The notes under the pieces are model-generated. The model did no database searches, was not told where the DNA came from, and saw only the letters and a list, made by a program, of their open reading frames with translations. Made by a program: the position numbers and the translations under genes. A stretch of DNA of 44,973 nucleotides, from the NCBI GenBank assembly GCA_902384935.1, contig CABMDO010000015.1, positions 1 to 44,973 on the forward strand. Direction: 5' to 3'. Positions 12,012 to 21,264 of this stretch are shown piece by piece; positions within the stretch are counted from its first letter, which is position 1, and every line of letters begins with the position of its first letter. Origin of the DNA: Candidatus Norongarragalina meridionalis. Lineage in GTDB: Archaea; Micrarchaeota; Micrarchaeia; Norongarragalinales; Norongarragalinaceae.

Positions 12012-12659
12012 GTGGACGTGCTTTGCGACAGCAGTTCGCTCATAGCGCTTGCGGAAACCTGCAACGTGGAGGCGCTGGAATACCTGACGCAGCGCACGAA
12101 GGCGCGTTTTCTCATAACAACGGGAGTGCGCGACGAAATCATCGCCCGCCCGTTGAACATAAGGCAATACGCCTTCTCCGCGGTAAGGCTCAGGAACATG
12201 GTGGAGCGCGGAGTGCTGGAAGTGACGGAAGCGGATGCGGCGAAGGCGGAAGCGATAATGGCGGATGCGAACGCCGCCTACTCGGTCGGCGGAAGAACGG
12301 CAATCATACTCCACCGCGGCGAAGCCGAATGCCTCGCCTGCGCCAAAGGAGCGCTCCTCATCGACGAAAAAACCGCGCGCCTTCTCGTGGAGAACCCCGA
12401 AAAGCTGCGCGCCTCGATGGAGGTGGAATACCGCCAGAGCGTCAGGATTAACAAAGCTCGGATAACCGCGTTCCGCGAAAAAACCAAGGGCACGCTGATA
12501 ATCCGCTCGGCGGAACTGCTGGCAATGGCGCACAGAAACGGCTTCTTCTTCGGTTTTGGGGAGAGAGCCGACGAGGCGTTCCATGCGGCGCTTTACTCGC
12601 TCAGGCAGTCGGGCTGCAGCATCAGCGGGCACGAGCTCGAAGACTACCAGAAAATCTAA
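12012..12659 (+). CDS. PIN-like nucleic-acid-associated domain protein
   Basis: DVLCDSSSLIALAETCNVEAL... plus RTAIILHRGEAECLACAKGALLIDEKTAR, typical PIN-like acidic layout; GTG start inferred. Confidence 0.6.
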   Translation: MDVLCDSSSLIALAETCNVEALEYLTQRTKARFLITTGVRDEIIARPLNIRQYAFSAVRLRNMVERGVLEVTEADAAKAEAIMADANAAYSVGGRTAIILHRGEAECLACAKGALLIDEKTARLLVENPEKLRASMEVEYRQSVRINKARITAFREKTKGTLIIRSAELLAMAHRNGFFFGFGERADEAFHAALYSLRQSGCSISGHELEDYQKI

Positions 12660-14662
12660 GCCGATTCTACTACCGATTCTCCCGCCTTCTTCGTTATGCG
12701 GAATATCTTGTCGGAAAACGCCTCGAGTTCGCGTTCGTGGGAAACGAGAATAACCTGCTCGCTCTTCAACTCGTCGAACACGTCGCGCATGCGGTAAACC
12801 TGCTCGCGGCTGAACCCGTCGGTGGGCTCGTCGAGAATCAGCAGGTTCGTTTTAAGGGACGCGCACTCGCGGCGTACGAGAGCATTCAGCGCCAGACGGT
12901 AGGCGAGCGCCACCGCGGTTTTCTCTCCTCCTGAAAGCGCGGAAACGTCCTGCTCGAACCCGTTCTGCACCACCTGCGGGGTGAAAGACTCGTTAACCGA
13001 AACCTCGAGCTCTCCTTCTTCCACAAGAAGCGCAAACCATTTCGCGAATAGCGAGTTGAAGTCTGCGTTGTAGGACGCCAGGACGTTCTCCTCTATTGAA
13101 GCGAGCGAAGGCGCGAAATATTCCTCAAGCCACGAGCGAACCGCCACGACTTTCGCGAGTTTCTTGCGTTCGGCTTCCTTTTCAGCTATTTTATCGGCAA
13201 GGGAGGAAAGCCGCTCTCCCAGTGATTCCAGCGACGCACTGCTGGCTGCAAGTCTGCGTTCCGCGTCCATTCTTTCCGAATCCGCCTTCTTCCTGACGAG
13301 TTCCTGCGCGGAATAATCGGCGAAAACGGAGTCGGCATCTTTCAGCGAAACATGCGCGTCCTTAAGCTTCTTCTCCAGCTCCGGCAGCTCCTTCTCCGCT
13401 TTTTCCGCACGCTCCTTCAGCTGCGAAAGGAACGCTTCCTTTTCCGTTATCTCCTTCGCGATTTCCTGGGCGCGCTTGTATTCGTTTTCGGCGGCAACAA
13501 CCGCATCCAATTCGGAACGCAACGCCTTTTCCTTTGCTTCCAAGCTCGCAGAAACAACCCGCTTCGCCGCCGCTTCCTTGAGCGAGTGTTCGGCGTGCTT
13601 CGCGAATTCCCCGGAAGTAGGCTGTCCGCACGTCGGGCATTTGCCAGCTTTCGCGAGCTTTTCGGAATCGCGCGCCTTCAACTCGAGCGCCGACGCCTCG
13701 CCTGAAACGAGCATGAGCTCCTTGCGCAGCGTTTCGGCTTCGGCGCGAACGTCCGCCGACTTCTTGGATGGAGGCTTGATCGAATGCACGCGCGCCTTCT
13801 TTTCCGCGATTTCCTTCTCGATGCGGACGGAATCCTCCGCGCACTGCTTGGAGGCGCGCTTTTTGTCGTCTATGGCGCGCTCGAGCGATTGCGCCTCCGC
13901 TTTCAACAGAAGCAAACGCTCGCGCTCCTTGGAAACCGAAGAAAACCTGGAGTCCGCGGCGATAAATGCGTCGGATGCGCATCTGGCGTTTTCCTCGAGT
14001 TTTTTCATTTCGGTTTTGGACGACGTTATTTTTCCTTCGATTTCGGCTTTTTCCTTGTCCAGGGATTCCGCATCCTCGAGCGCACCTTCGAGATGATCCG
14101 CGGCGCGCCGCACGTCCTGCAGCAGCGTTTTTGCATTGTCCTGCGCCGTCTTGTACTCCTCGACGCGCAGCGCCTTTCTTATGGTTTGCAAACGCTCGTC
14201 GTCCTTCAGGCCTAGAACGAGCTTCATCTCCTCCTGGGGCGTGAAAACCGCGTAGCGGTAAATTTCCGACGTGCTTTTCGGCGACGGCGGCTCGTTGAAG
14301 CCCAGTATCTTTAGAACCGCGGGTTTCATCTCCGAAGGAGCATAGGACTTCGAAGCGCCGTCCTCGATTATGAACGCCTCGCCCTGTTGAACGGTTTTCT
14401 TCCGTTCGAGCGTCCTTTGGAAGACGTAGCGCTTGCCGTTGATTTCCGCTTCGAGCGAAACGTGCCCGTGCCTCGCGCCGTGCCTGAGCACGTGCTCCGC
14501 CTTCAAATCCCCGAGCCCGAACAGCGCGAATTCTATCGCATAGAGGAGGCTGCTCTTTCCCGAGCCGATGTCTCCCTCGAACAGCGTAACGCCGGGCGGG
14601 AACGCTATCCGCGCGGAACTGTAGCTGCGGACGTTCTCGATGTCAAGGTTCAAGAGCCGCAT
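12656..14662 (-). CDS. rad50: DNA double-strand break repair ATPase Rad50
   Basis: Walker A FEGDIGSGKSSLL, zinc hook CPTCGQ, long coiled coil, ALSGGEKTAVALAYRLAL signature, LLILDEPTDGF Walker B. Confidence 0.96.
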   Translation of the reverse strand: MRLLNLDIENVRSYSSARIAFPPGVTLFEGDIGSGKSSLLYAIEFALFGLGDLKAEHVLRHGARHGHVSLEAEINGKRYVFQRTLERKKTVQQGEAFIIEDGASKSYAPSEMKPAVLKILGFNEPPSPKSTSEIYRYAVFTPQEEMKLVLGLKDDERLQTIRKALRVEEYKTAQDNAKTLLQDVRRAADHLEGALEDAESLDKEKAEIEGKITSSKTEMKKLEENARCASDAFIAADSRFSSVSKERERLLLLKAEAQSLERAIDDKKRASKQCAEDSVRIEKEIAEKKARVHSIKPPSKKSADVRAEAETLRKELMLVSGEASALELKARDSEKLAKAGKCPTCGQPTSGEFAKHAEHSLKEAAAKRVVSASLEAKEKALRSELDAVVAAENEYKRAQEIAKEITEKEAFLSQLKERAEKAEKELPELEKKLKDAHVSLKDADSVFADYSAQELVRKKADSERMDAERRLAASSASLESLGERLSSLADKIAEKEAERKKLAKVVAVRSWLEEYFAPSLASIEENVLASYNADFNSLFAKWFALLVEEGELEVSVNESFTPQVVQNGFEQDVSALSGGEKTAVALAYRLALNALVRRECASLKTNLLILDEPTDGFSREQVYRMRDVFDELKSEQVILVSHERELEAFSDKIFRITKKAGESVVESA

Positions 14663-15860
14663 TCAGAACCCCCAGCCCTTTTTTCACGACGGACGCCTCG
14701 TAGTCCGCCTTCCTCTCGCCCTCGCTTATCGGGGAGCGAAGCTCGTCCAGCAATTCAAGCGCGGTTTTCGGGGAAATCGCGCTTTTGAAACCGGTTGCGC
14801 GTTCCTTGAGCACCTTCTCTTCTATTTCGCGCCTCGACGCGCCTTCGACGCGCACCTCCCCTTCTTCGCGGGAGCGCAGACCGTTGCGGTTCACGTAAAC
14901 GGCGGTTGCACCCTCGTCAAGCAGCCGCTGCTTCAACGCGGCGAAATCTATTTCGGAAGGTTTGCCCGAAGCAAGCTCGCCTGAAACGCGCAGCAGGAGT
15001 ATCCTGCCCTTCTCCGCCTTCAAACGCTGAAGCTCCTCGTTCACGGCGAAGGCGGATTTGTCGGAAGCGTCGTGCTCGGTTACTTGGACGCCGCATACGT
15101 CTAGAGCAACGAAGGATGTCTTCGCCTGCCCGTCAGCGTCAACATCGACAATGTAAAAGCCGCTCTTCTGCTTCGCCAGTTCCTCCAAATCGCGGTAGTC
15201 CGCCGCCCATAGCGGTCCGGGGAACACGATGGGGCCCGCGAAACCCTTTTCCTTTTTCTCGAGCCTCTCGTGGACATGCCCGCCCGCATAGTAAACGAAT
15301 GATTTCGGGAAGTGCTTGAGAGGGACTCCTTCGGTGCCGCCGAGGAAGCCGGGCTTGTACTCGTCTATGGCGGAGTGGAAGACGAAGATTTTCGTGCCGG
15401 TTTCACTCTCTAGTCCGCGCAGGTCCAAATGGTCGTAGTCGCTTTTTTCCAGTCCTCCCCGGCGGGCGCTCATTCCCGTTATTTTCGCACCGCTCTCGTC
15501 CTTCACGAACCCCAAACGGAGCCTGCCATCCTCGCCGCATTCCGGAAGCACCACCTTGCGCAGGACGTCGGCGCTGCATAGAACGTCTATGATGCTGGTT
15601 TCGTTCGGAGAATAGTCGTGGGAACCGTATACGACGTAGATGCGAACGCCTTTTTCGCGCAGTTCGCGCATCGCCTTCACTGCGCGGTCAACGATAGCCA
15701 TCTCGGGCAGCGCGACGTGGAACAAATCTCCCGCTATGATGACGAAATCCACTTCGCCGCAAAGCGACAGCGCCTTTTCGAATGCTGCGACGTTGTAATC
15801 GCGAAGAACCGCGTCGCGGAACGCGCCGAGATGCACGTCGCTCATGTGCGCAAAACGCAT
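14643..15860 (-). CDS. mre11: DNA repair exonuclease Mre11
   Basis: MRFAHMSDVHLGAF, DFVIIAGDLFHVALP, VYGSHDYS calcineurin-like motifs; overlaps rad50 start. Confidence 0.94.
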   Translation of the reverse strand: MRFAHMSDVHLGAFRDAVLRDYNVAAFEKALSLCGEVDFVIIAGDLFHVALPEMAIVDRAVKAMRELREKGVRIYVVYGSHDYSPNETSIIDVLCSADVLRKVVLPECGEDGRLRLGFVKDESGAKITGMSARRGGLEKSDYDHLDLRGLESETGTKIFVFHSAIDEYKPGFLGGTEGVPLKHFPKSFVYYAGGHVHERLEKKEKGFAGPIVFPGPLWAADYRDLEELAKQKSGFYIVDVDADGQAKTSFVALDVCGVQVTEHDASDKSAFAVNEELQRLKAEKGRILLLRVSGELASGKPSEIDFAALKQRLLDEGATAVYVNRNGLRSREEGEVRVEGASRREIEEKVLKERATGFKSAISPKTALELLDELRSPISEGERKADYEASVVKKGLGVLNAALEP

Positions 15861-15919
15861 GGCGTAATTAGGTAATCCGCGATTTTAAATCAGCCGACAG
15901 CCGTGCTTTCCACTGGCTA

Positions 15920-15963
15920 CGACGTCGCCTGCGCCTTCCTTATGAAGTAAAAGTAAGCCGCAG
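15920..15963 (-). pseudogene. Remnant of a second copy of the 3' end of the gene at 16017-16679
   Basis: GACGTCGCCTGCGCCTTCCTTATGAAGTAAAAG nearly identical to 16021-16053; encodes AAYFYFIRKAQATS-stop versus GVLFYFIRKAQATS-stop. Confidence 0.6.
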
Positions 15964-16016
15964 AGGGGCAACCGCGGGTTTCCCCTCGGTGCTTACTCCA
16001 CCGACTCCCCTTCCCC

Positions 16017-16679
16017 TTATGACGTCGCCTGCGCCTTTCTTATGAAGTAAAAGAGCACGCCGCCAACTCCCACGATGAGCACGCCGATTGCTATGGGAAT
16101 CAGGTTGTTTCCTGCGCCGGGTTCCTCGGTCACGGGAATCGGGGTCGCGGTTGCCGCGCCTTCCTGGAGCACAACTACCTGCGGCGCCTCGTACTCGTTG
16201 AGCACGTTCTCGTCGAGCTTCTTCTCGACGGTGTATGTCACCGCCTTCTCCTCGCCGGGATCCACGTTGTCGAACAGCCACGTAACGACTACGCTTCCCT
16301 GCTCGAAGCCCGTAGGCGGTACGGTGAAGTTCATGAGCTCGTCGGGGCGCTGCGCCACCGCGCCCGGAAGATGCTCCTTGAGCAGAACGTTCTTCAGCGA
16401 GGTATTGCCGTTGTTCCTGATGGTGACTTTGAAGGTGCTGTAGTTCTTCGTCACCTTCTTGCCGAACTTGTCGACGGTGGTGATATTGTACGTGTTGAGC
16501 TCTCGCCAGACGGTCACGTCGATGTCCATTTTCTGGCAAACGAGCGGCGAAAGGCGCTTCGTGTAAATCTGGGTTTCGTTGAAGATGAGCGTCGCGCCGG
16601 TAGGCAGGGGCGAATCCGCCGCAACCAAGAGCGGCGCTATGGCGAAAGTGACGAAAAGGAAAAGCCACGCCCCCCTCAT
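16017..16679 (-). CDS. Secreted, C-terminally anchored protein with a DUF11/NEW3-like beta domain
   Basis: Signal peptide MRGAWLFLFVTFAIAPLLVAADS, beta-rich core, C-terminal TM + RKAQATS. Confidence 0.75.
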   Translation of the reverse strand: MRGAWLFLFVTFAIAPLLVAADSPLPTGATLIFNETQIYTKRLSPLVCQKMDIDVTVWRELNTYNITTVDKFGKKVTKNYSTFKVTIRNNGNTSLKNVLLKEHLPGAVAQRPDELMNFTVPPTGFEQGSVVVTWLFDNVDPGEEKAVTYTVEKKLDENVLNEYEAPQVVVLQEGAATATPIPVTEEPGAGNNLIPIAIGVLIVGVGGVLFYFIRKAQATS

Positions 16680-16709
16680 ATAAAACGAAGGAAAGGGCGG
16701 TTTAAGAAA

Positions 16710-16853
16710 CTAGCGTTCGTTGGCAAGATAGACGACGAGCAGCGCGATTGCGATGAGCGCCGTGACGTCCAAGCCGCCGAGGAAGTTCACTATCTCGTAG
16801 CGCAGGTCCGTCAGCAAAAGGACGAGTATCGCCGCCCATATCCAGAATCCCAT
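16710..16853 (-). CDS. 47-aa double-TM small membrane protein (not in ORF track)
   Basis: MGFWIWAAILVLLLTDLRYEIVNFLGGLDVTALIAIALLVVYLANER-stop, between two co-oriented genes with tight spacing. Confidence 0.6.
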   Translation of the reverse strand: MGFWIWAAILVLLLTDLRYEIVNFLGGLDVTALIAIALLVVYLANER

Positions 16854-16857
16854 CTCA

Positions 16858-18492
16858 TCACTCCGTTATGGACTTCTTTATCGTCTGGAGCTTCTCGCGG
16901 TACTCCTCTTCCTCGGTCTTGCGCCTGCCCGAGAGCACGATGACGAGCAGCGCGATTGCGACGAGCACCGCTATGAGCATCATGTTCTGGCTGAGCGCCG
17001 TAACCACGAATCCCGTGAGCCCCGCGGGCTTCGGAGATATCGGCGGCAGCGCCTGCTGGCCGATTATGCGGTCGCCGGACTTCACGATGAGCTGCGGCGC
17101 AACCGCTTCCTCGGAGGTGGTCGGCGTAATTATTACCGTAAGGTTGCGCGAAGACTGAGGCGCTATGGAAACGCCGCTCTCCGCCTGAACCTTCCACGTT
17201 GCGGGAATGCCCGCCACGCTCGCCGACACGTTGTCGAGCGAGGTGTTCAGGTCGTTCACCACGTTCACGGTGACGCGGACGGATTCCGCCTCCTGCGTCT
17301 GAGTAGCGTTTACAGAGCTGGCTGCGGAGCAGGAAACCACCTCGAGCTGCGTGGTGGCTTCGGCGACCATCTTGCTGGTCTCGACGCTCGCGATGCCGAC
17401 GTGCAGCGTGGTCGTTCCCTTCTGGAGCGTGCTGCCGTCGATTACGACGTCGAACTGCCCGCGTTCGCCTGCCCGCACGGTTATCGTGTCCTCGCTGGCG
17501 GCGGCGAACTTGTCAGTCATAATAGCGTAAACGTCCTCGGCGGTTCCGAGGTTCTCGGCGAGACCGCGGATTGTAACGCCCGAGCAGTCGGGTACGCGCA
17601 CGTACTTCGGCATGAGCAGCGAAGCCTCGTACTTGTCGACTACGTTGATGCAAACGTCCTTCTCCGTTATCACGGAGACGCCGTTGAGCACCTGCAGCGT
17701 CACCCAGTACCTGCCGGAATCGCGTCCGGGCTGGACGTCGATGAAGACGTCGGAAGCGTCGTTGCGCGTCAGCGAAACGTACTCGCTGCCGAGCATGGCG
17801 TTTATCTTATCGGTGTCGCCGAGCAAGCGGAGGTCGAACGTGCCCGCAGCTCCCCTGTTCAGGAGGGTAAGCGGGACGCGCTTCCAGTCGCCTGCGTAGA
17901 AATCAATGCATTTCTCCGCGCCCGAGACGCGAACGTCGTACTCCGTAGGATCGAAATACTTGACGTAGGTGAGCGTGCTCGAGGGCCTGCCGCGCACGAG
18001 CGGGGCGACGTACGCCTCCGTGCCGAGCGAGCCGTTAATGTGATAGGAGCAGTCGGCCGTAGGCGTGACGAAGACGTGAATCGTCTTCGTGCGCTCCGCG
18101 CAGGACGTTCCGTCCGCGTTGCACGAGCGCGCCTTAAGGTAGACGTCCTCGACGCCCCTGAAGCAGTCGGGAGCGTTGAAACGGATGTACGTGCTCTTCG
18201 CGGCGTTCGGCTGGAGCGCTGCGAAGGGCTCGTCTATGAAGGCAGTAAGTTCCCCGACGTATGCGGAGAAGGACACGAAACGCGTCTCGTTGGCGTTGTT
18301 GGTTGCCCAGAAGCGGAGCTCGCCCTGGGTGCCCGTGATTATAGCGTAATCAGCCTCAGTGCTGAGGGAGACGATGCTGCGGCAGTCCGACTGCGGATTG
18401 CGGCAGTCCGACTCGAAATCGTTGCCCACCGCGTTGACGGCGACAGCGAGCAGTAGAAGAGCGCCGAGCGACAGAAGAGTCAGCCTGTTCAT
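16858..18492 (-). CDS. Large secreted surface protein with repeated Ig/NEW3-like domains and C-terminal TM
   Basis: Signal peptide MNRLTLLSLGALLLLAVAVNA; C-terminal MMLIAVLVAIALLVIVLSGRRK. Confidence 0.82.
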   Translation of the reverse strand: MNRLTLLSLGALLLLAVAVNAVGNDFESDCRNPQSDCRSIVSLSTEADYAIITGTQGELRFWATNNANETRFVSFSAYVGELTAFIDEPFAALQPNAAKSTYIRFNAPDCFRGVEDVYLKARSCNADGTSCAERTKTIHVFVTPTADCSYHINGSLGTEAYVAPLVRGRPSSTLTYVKYFDPTEYDVRVSGAEKCIDFYAGDWKRVPLTLLNRGAAGTFDLRLLGDTDKINAMLGSEYVSLTRNDASDVFIDVQPGRDSGRYWVTLQVLNGVSVITEKDVCINVVDKYEASLLMPKYVRVPDCSGVTIRGLAENLGTAEDVYAIMTDKFAAASEDTITVRAGERGQFDVVIDGSTLQKGTTTLHVGIASVETSKMVAEATTQLEVVSCSAASSVNATQTQEAESVRVTVNVVNDLNTSLDNVSASVAGIPATWKVQAESGVSIAPQSSRNLTVIITPTTSEEAVAPQLIVKSGDRIIGQQALPPISPKPAGLTGFVVTALSQNMMLIAVLVAIALLVIVLSGRRKTEEEEYREKLQTIKKSITE

Positions 18493-18542
18493 CGATACAT
18501 CCCCCCACCAACGTTCCAGGACGGAACCGTTTGTTCCTTCCT

Positions 18543-18561
18543 GTTACTATTCTTGAGTAAC
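18543..18561. promoter_or_regulatory. Operator-like inverted repeat GTTACT-N7-AGTAAC, adjacent to TATA-like TTTATATA
   Basis: Perfect 6-bp arms in the divergent promoter between 16858..18492(-) and the TrmB-family gene; same motif at 41479. Confidence 0.65.
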
Positions 18562-18654
18562 AACATATATAAACCTTTCCGTGCATAGTATATCTCAGGT
18601 GTTACCCAATGTCGGGGAATACAGAGAAAGGCATTTAAAAAGGGGAGAGACATA

Positions 18655-19419
18655 ATGACATACGGGGAGAAGATGGCTGCTAATCCTGATACTATAGGCG
18701 CGTTGCAGCGCCTTGGACTCAACCAGTACGAGGCCAAGGCGTATTACGCGCTTAGCATGTTCGGCGACCACACTGCCGGAAGGCTCAGCGAACGCGCGGA
18801 TCTGCCGCGCCCCCGCGTCTACGACGTCCTCGAACGCCTGCAGGACAAGGGTTTCGTGCTCATTCAGAAGGGAAGGCCGGTCAAGTATTCGGCTATTCCC
18901 CTTTCCGAAGCGGTTCAGACGCTCAAGAAAATCAAGCAGAGCGACCTCGCGGGGGAGCTCACGCGCATCGACGAACTCTCGGGCTCGCTCCAGAGCAAGC
19001 TGAAGGCGTCCGCTTCCGCGAATGCGCCCACCGCCGACGCGGTGTGGACGCTCCACGGACGCGAGGCGATTTATTCCAAGATAGGCAGCATGATTTCCGG
19101 GGCGAAAAACCACGTAACCGTCGTTTCCACGCCCGAGGGCGCGATCAGCAAGTGGAACGCGCACTCCAAGGAGCTTACCAAGGCGAAGAAGCGCGGAGTC
19201 GAAATCAAATTCATAACCCCGCTGTCCAGCGATGCAGCAGGGGAAATAACGAAAATCGCGTCGCTCCACACCAAGGAGATGCCGACGCGGATGGTGCTCT
19301 CGGACGACCAGGCGCTGGTTTTCCTGAGCGACAACAAGGCGAAACCCGAGGATGAAATCGGCGTTTGGCTGAAGAGCCCGCACCTGGTTGAGACGTTCAA
19401 ACACGCGATAGGGAAATAA
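18655..19419 (+). CDS. TrmB-family transcriptional regulator
   Basis: N-terminal wHTH LQRLGLNQYEAKAYYALSMFGDHTAGRLSERADLPRPRVYDVLERLQDKGFV and C-terminal TrmB-type domain. Confidence 0.93.
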   Translation: MTYGEKMAANPDTIGALQRLGLNQYEAKAYYALSMFGDHTAGRLSERADLPRPRVYDVLERLQDKGFVLIQKGRPVKYSAIPLSEAVQTLKKIKQSDLAGELTRIDELSGSLQSKLKASASANAPTADAVWTLHGREAIYSKIGSMISGAKNHVTVVSTPEGAISKWNAHSKELTKAKKRGVEIKFITPLSSDAAGEITKIASLHTKEMPTRMVLSDDQALVFLSDNKAKPEDEIGVWLKSPHLVETFKHAIGK

Positions 19420-19428
19420 GCTGATTAT

Positions 19429-19587
19429 ATGGATTTGCTTCTTGGCGCAGCCTTGGCGGTATGCGGATATCTTTTCCTGAGCGCCGTGCTCGAGGAATAC
19501 GATCTCGGGTTGGGCGAGTTTTTCGTCGAGAAGCCGCACTACGTGATTGCCGTCGCGATAGTCGCCGCGGCGTTCATATTCTCCTAA
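19429..19587 (+). CDS. 52-aa small membrane protein (not in ORF track)
   Basis: MDLLLGAALAVCGYLFLSAVLEEYDLGLGEFFVEKPHYVIAVAIVAAAFIFS-stop; starts 10 bp after the TrmB gene. Confidence 0.55.
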   Translation: MDLLLGAALAVCGYLFLSAVLEEYDLGLGEFFVEKPHYVIAVAIVAAAFIFS

Positions 19588-20855
19588 GCCGCGACTATCC
19601 GGCTTACCAAATCCTCTGAATCGAACGGTATCAAGTCGGAGTATTCCTGCCCGGTTCCGAGAAACAGTATGGGTATTTTAGCCTCATAAGCCAGCGAGAG
19701 CGCGCTTCCTCCCTTCGCGTCGCAATCCAGCTTCGTGAGAATCACGCCGTCCAAGCCGAACGACTCCTTGAATTTCAGCACCTGCTCCACGAGGGCGTGC
19801 CCCGCAATCGATTCGCCGATGAACACCTTAAGGTCCGGTTTGACGACGCGGTTGATTTTCTCCATTTCCTTGAGCAGGTTGTAGTTCGTCTCCTGCCTGC
19901 CAGCGGTGTCTATGAGTACGACATCGACGTTCTGCGCCTTCGCGTGGGCAATCGCGTCGAACGCAACGGCCGAGGGGTCGGCGCCGTAATCGTGCTTTAT
20001 CACGCGCACTCCGAGCCGCGCGCCGTGTTCCTCGGACTGCTGGATAGCCGCCGCCCGGAAAGTATCCGACGCGGATATCACGGAAGAAAGCCCGCGTTCC
20101 GAAAGGTAGCGGGATATCTTCGCTATCGTGGTGGTTTTCCCCGAGCCGTTCGGACCCAGGAAAAGCACGATGAACGGCTTCTTCTGCTTCGCCTTTTCCG
20201 CCAAATCGTAGGGCTTCGCGGAAAACAGGTCGAGCAGCGACGCTTTTACCTCCGCCTGAATGCTTTCGGAAAGCGCGTTCTTCGAAACATGCTTGCCCAC
20301 TAGGCGTTTGCGCAAATCATCCACAAGAAACTCCGCGGTGTCGAACGAAACGTCGCTTTCCAGCAGCGAAACGCGCAGTTCGTCGAGCATCGGCTCCACT
20401 TCGTTGCCGGAAATCGTGACGTTCGACGAAAAAATGCTCTTTACTCGCGAAAACAGCCCGAGCTTCGGCGCGATTTCCCTTTTCGGCTCCTCTTTAAGTT
20501 CGAAAGCGGGCGCGGCTTTTTCAGGCGCGGGAACGTGCGCCTGTTCGCGCTTTGGAAGGGGCTCGTGATGAACGGCGGGAAGATGATGGGCGGACGCTTC
20601 TTTCGGCCGCTCGGTTTCTTTCGGCGCTTCCTCTTTTTCCGGCGCCTCGACCGCCTTCTGCGGTTCGTATTTAGGCTCCTCGCGGATTTCGGCAACGGCT
20701 TCGCGCACTATGGCGTCGTCAACCGCTTCCTCCTTGGGCATAACAGAAACAGGTTTTTCTTCTTTCGCGGGTTGCGGCTCCGCGGGCTTCTCCTCCTCCT
20801 TTTTCGTGAGCCCGCCTATGAAGGACTTCAGCTTGTCCTTGAGCAGCCCGAACAA
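19584..20855 (-). CDS. ftsY: Signal recognition particle receptor FtsY with charged N-terminal extension
   Basis: GPNGSGKTTTIAKISRYL, DTAGRQETNYNLLKEMEKI, TKLDCDAKGGSALSL GTPase motifs. Confidence 0.96.
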   Translation of the reverse strand: MFGLLKDKLKSFIGGLTKKEEEKPAEPQPAKEEKPVSVMPKEEAVDDAIVREAVAEIREEPKYEPQKAVEAPEKEEAPKETERPKEASAHHLPAVHHEPLPKREQAHVPAPEKAAPAFELKEEPKREIAPKLGLFSRVKSIFSSNVTISGNEVEPMLDELRVSLLESDVSFDTAEFLVDDLRKRLVGKHVSKNALSESIQAEVKASLLDLFSAKPYDLAEKAKQKKPFIVLFLGPNGSGKTTTIAKISRYLSERGLSSVISASDTFRAAAIQQSEEHGARLGVRVIKHDYGADPSAVAFDAIAHAKAQNVDVVLIDTAGRQETNYNLLKEMEKINRVVKPDLKVFIGESIAGHALVEQVLKFKESFGLDGVILTKLDCDAKGGSALSLAYEAKIPILFLGTGQEYSDLIPFDSEDLVSRIVAA

Positions 20856-20859
20856 GAAA

Positions 20860-21258
20860 TCACTTCTGCAGTTCCGCGGCGCGCTCCTCTATCTCCGCCA
20901 TGCGCTTGTTTACCGCGGCGAAGGACGCGCCAAGTTCCGCGGCGGCTTTCGACAGCTCCCTCTTTTTTTCCTCGAGCAGATGCCTTGCTTCCGCGACTGT
21001 TTTCTCCGCGATGATGCGGCTTCCTATCTCCACGAGGACATGCTTCTCGTCCGTCGCCTTTCCTTTTATGAAAACGCCCGAACCTACGGAGAACATCGTG
21101 TCTTTGGATATTTCGGGAAGCGATTCCAGCGCCTTGGCAGTCGCGGCGTTCTCCTCGAGAAGCTGCTGTACCATCCCGTTCTGGCGCTCCATCTCGGCTG
21201 CCTGGGAACGGTAGAACGACATTTCGTAAGCGAGCTTGCGCAGTTCATCTTCCGACAT
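20860..21258 (-). CDS. pfdA: Prefoldin alpha subunit
   Basis: Coiled coil plus VGSGVFIKGKATDEKHVLVEIGSRIIAEKT; conserved synteny with ftsY. Confidence 0.88.
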   Translation of the reverse strand: MSEDELRKLAYEMSFYRSQAAEMERQNGMVQQLLEENAATAKALESLPEISKDTMFSVGSGVFIKGKATDEKHVLVEIGSRIIAEKTVAEARHLLEEKKRELSKAAAELGASFAAVNKRMAEIEERAAELQK

Positions 21259-21264
21259 GCCAAA

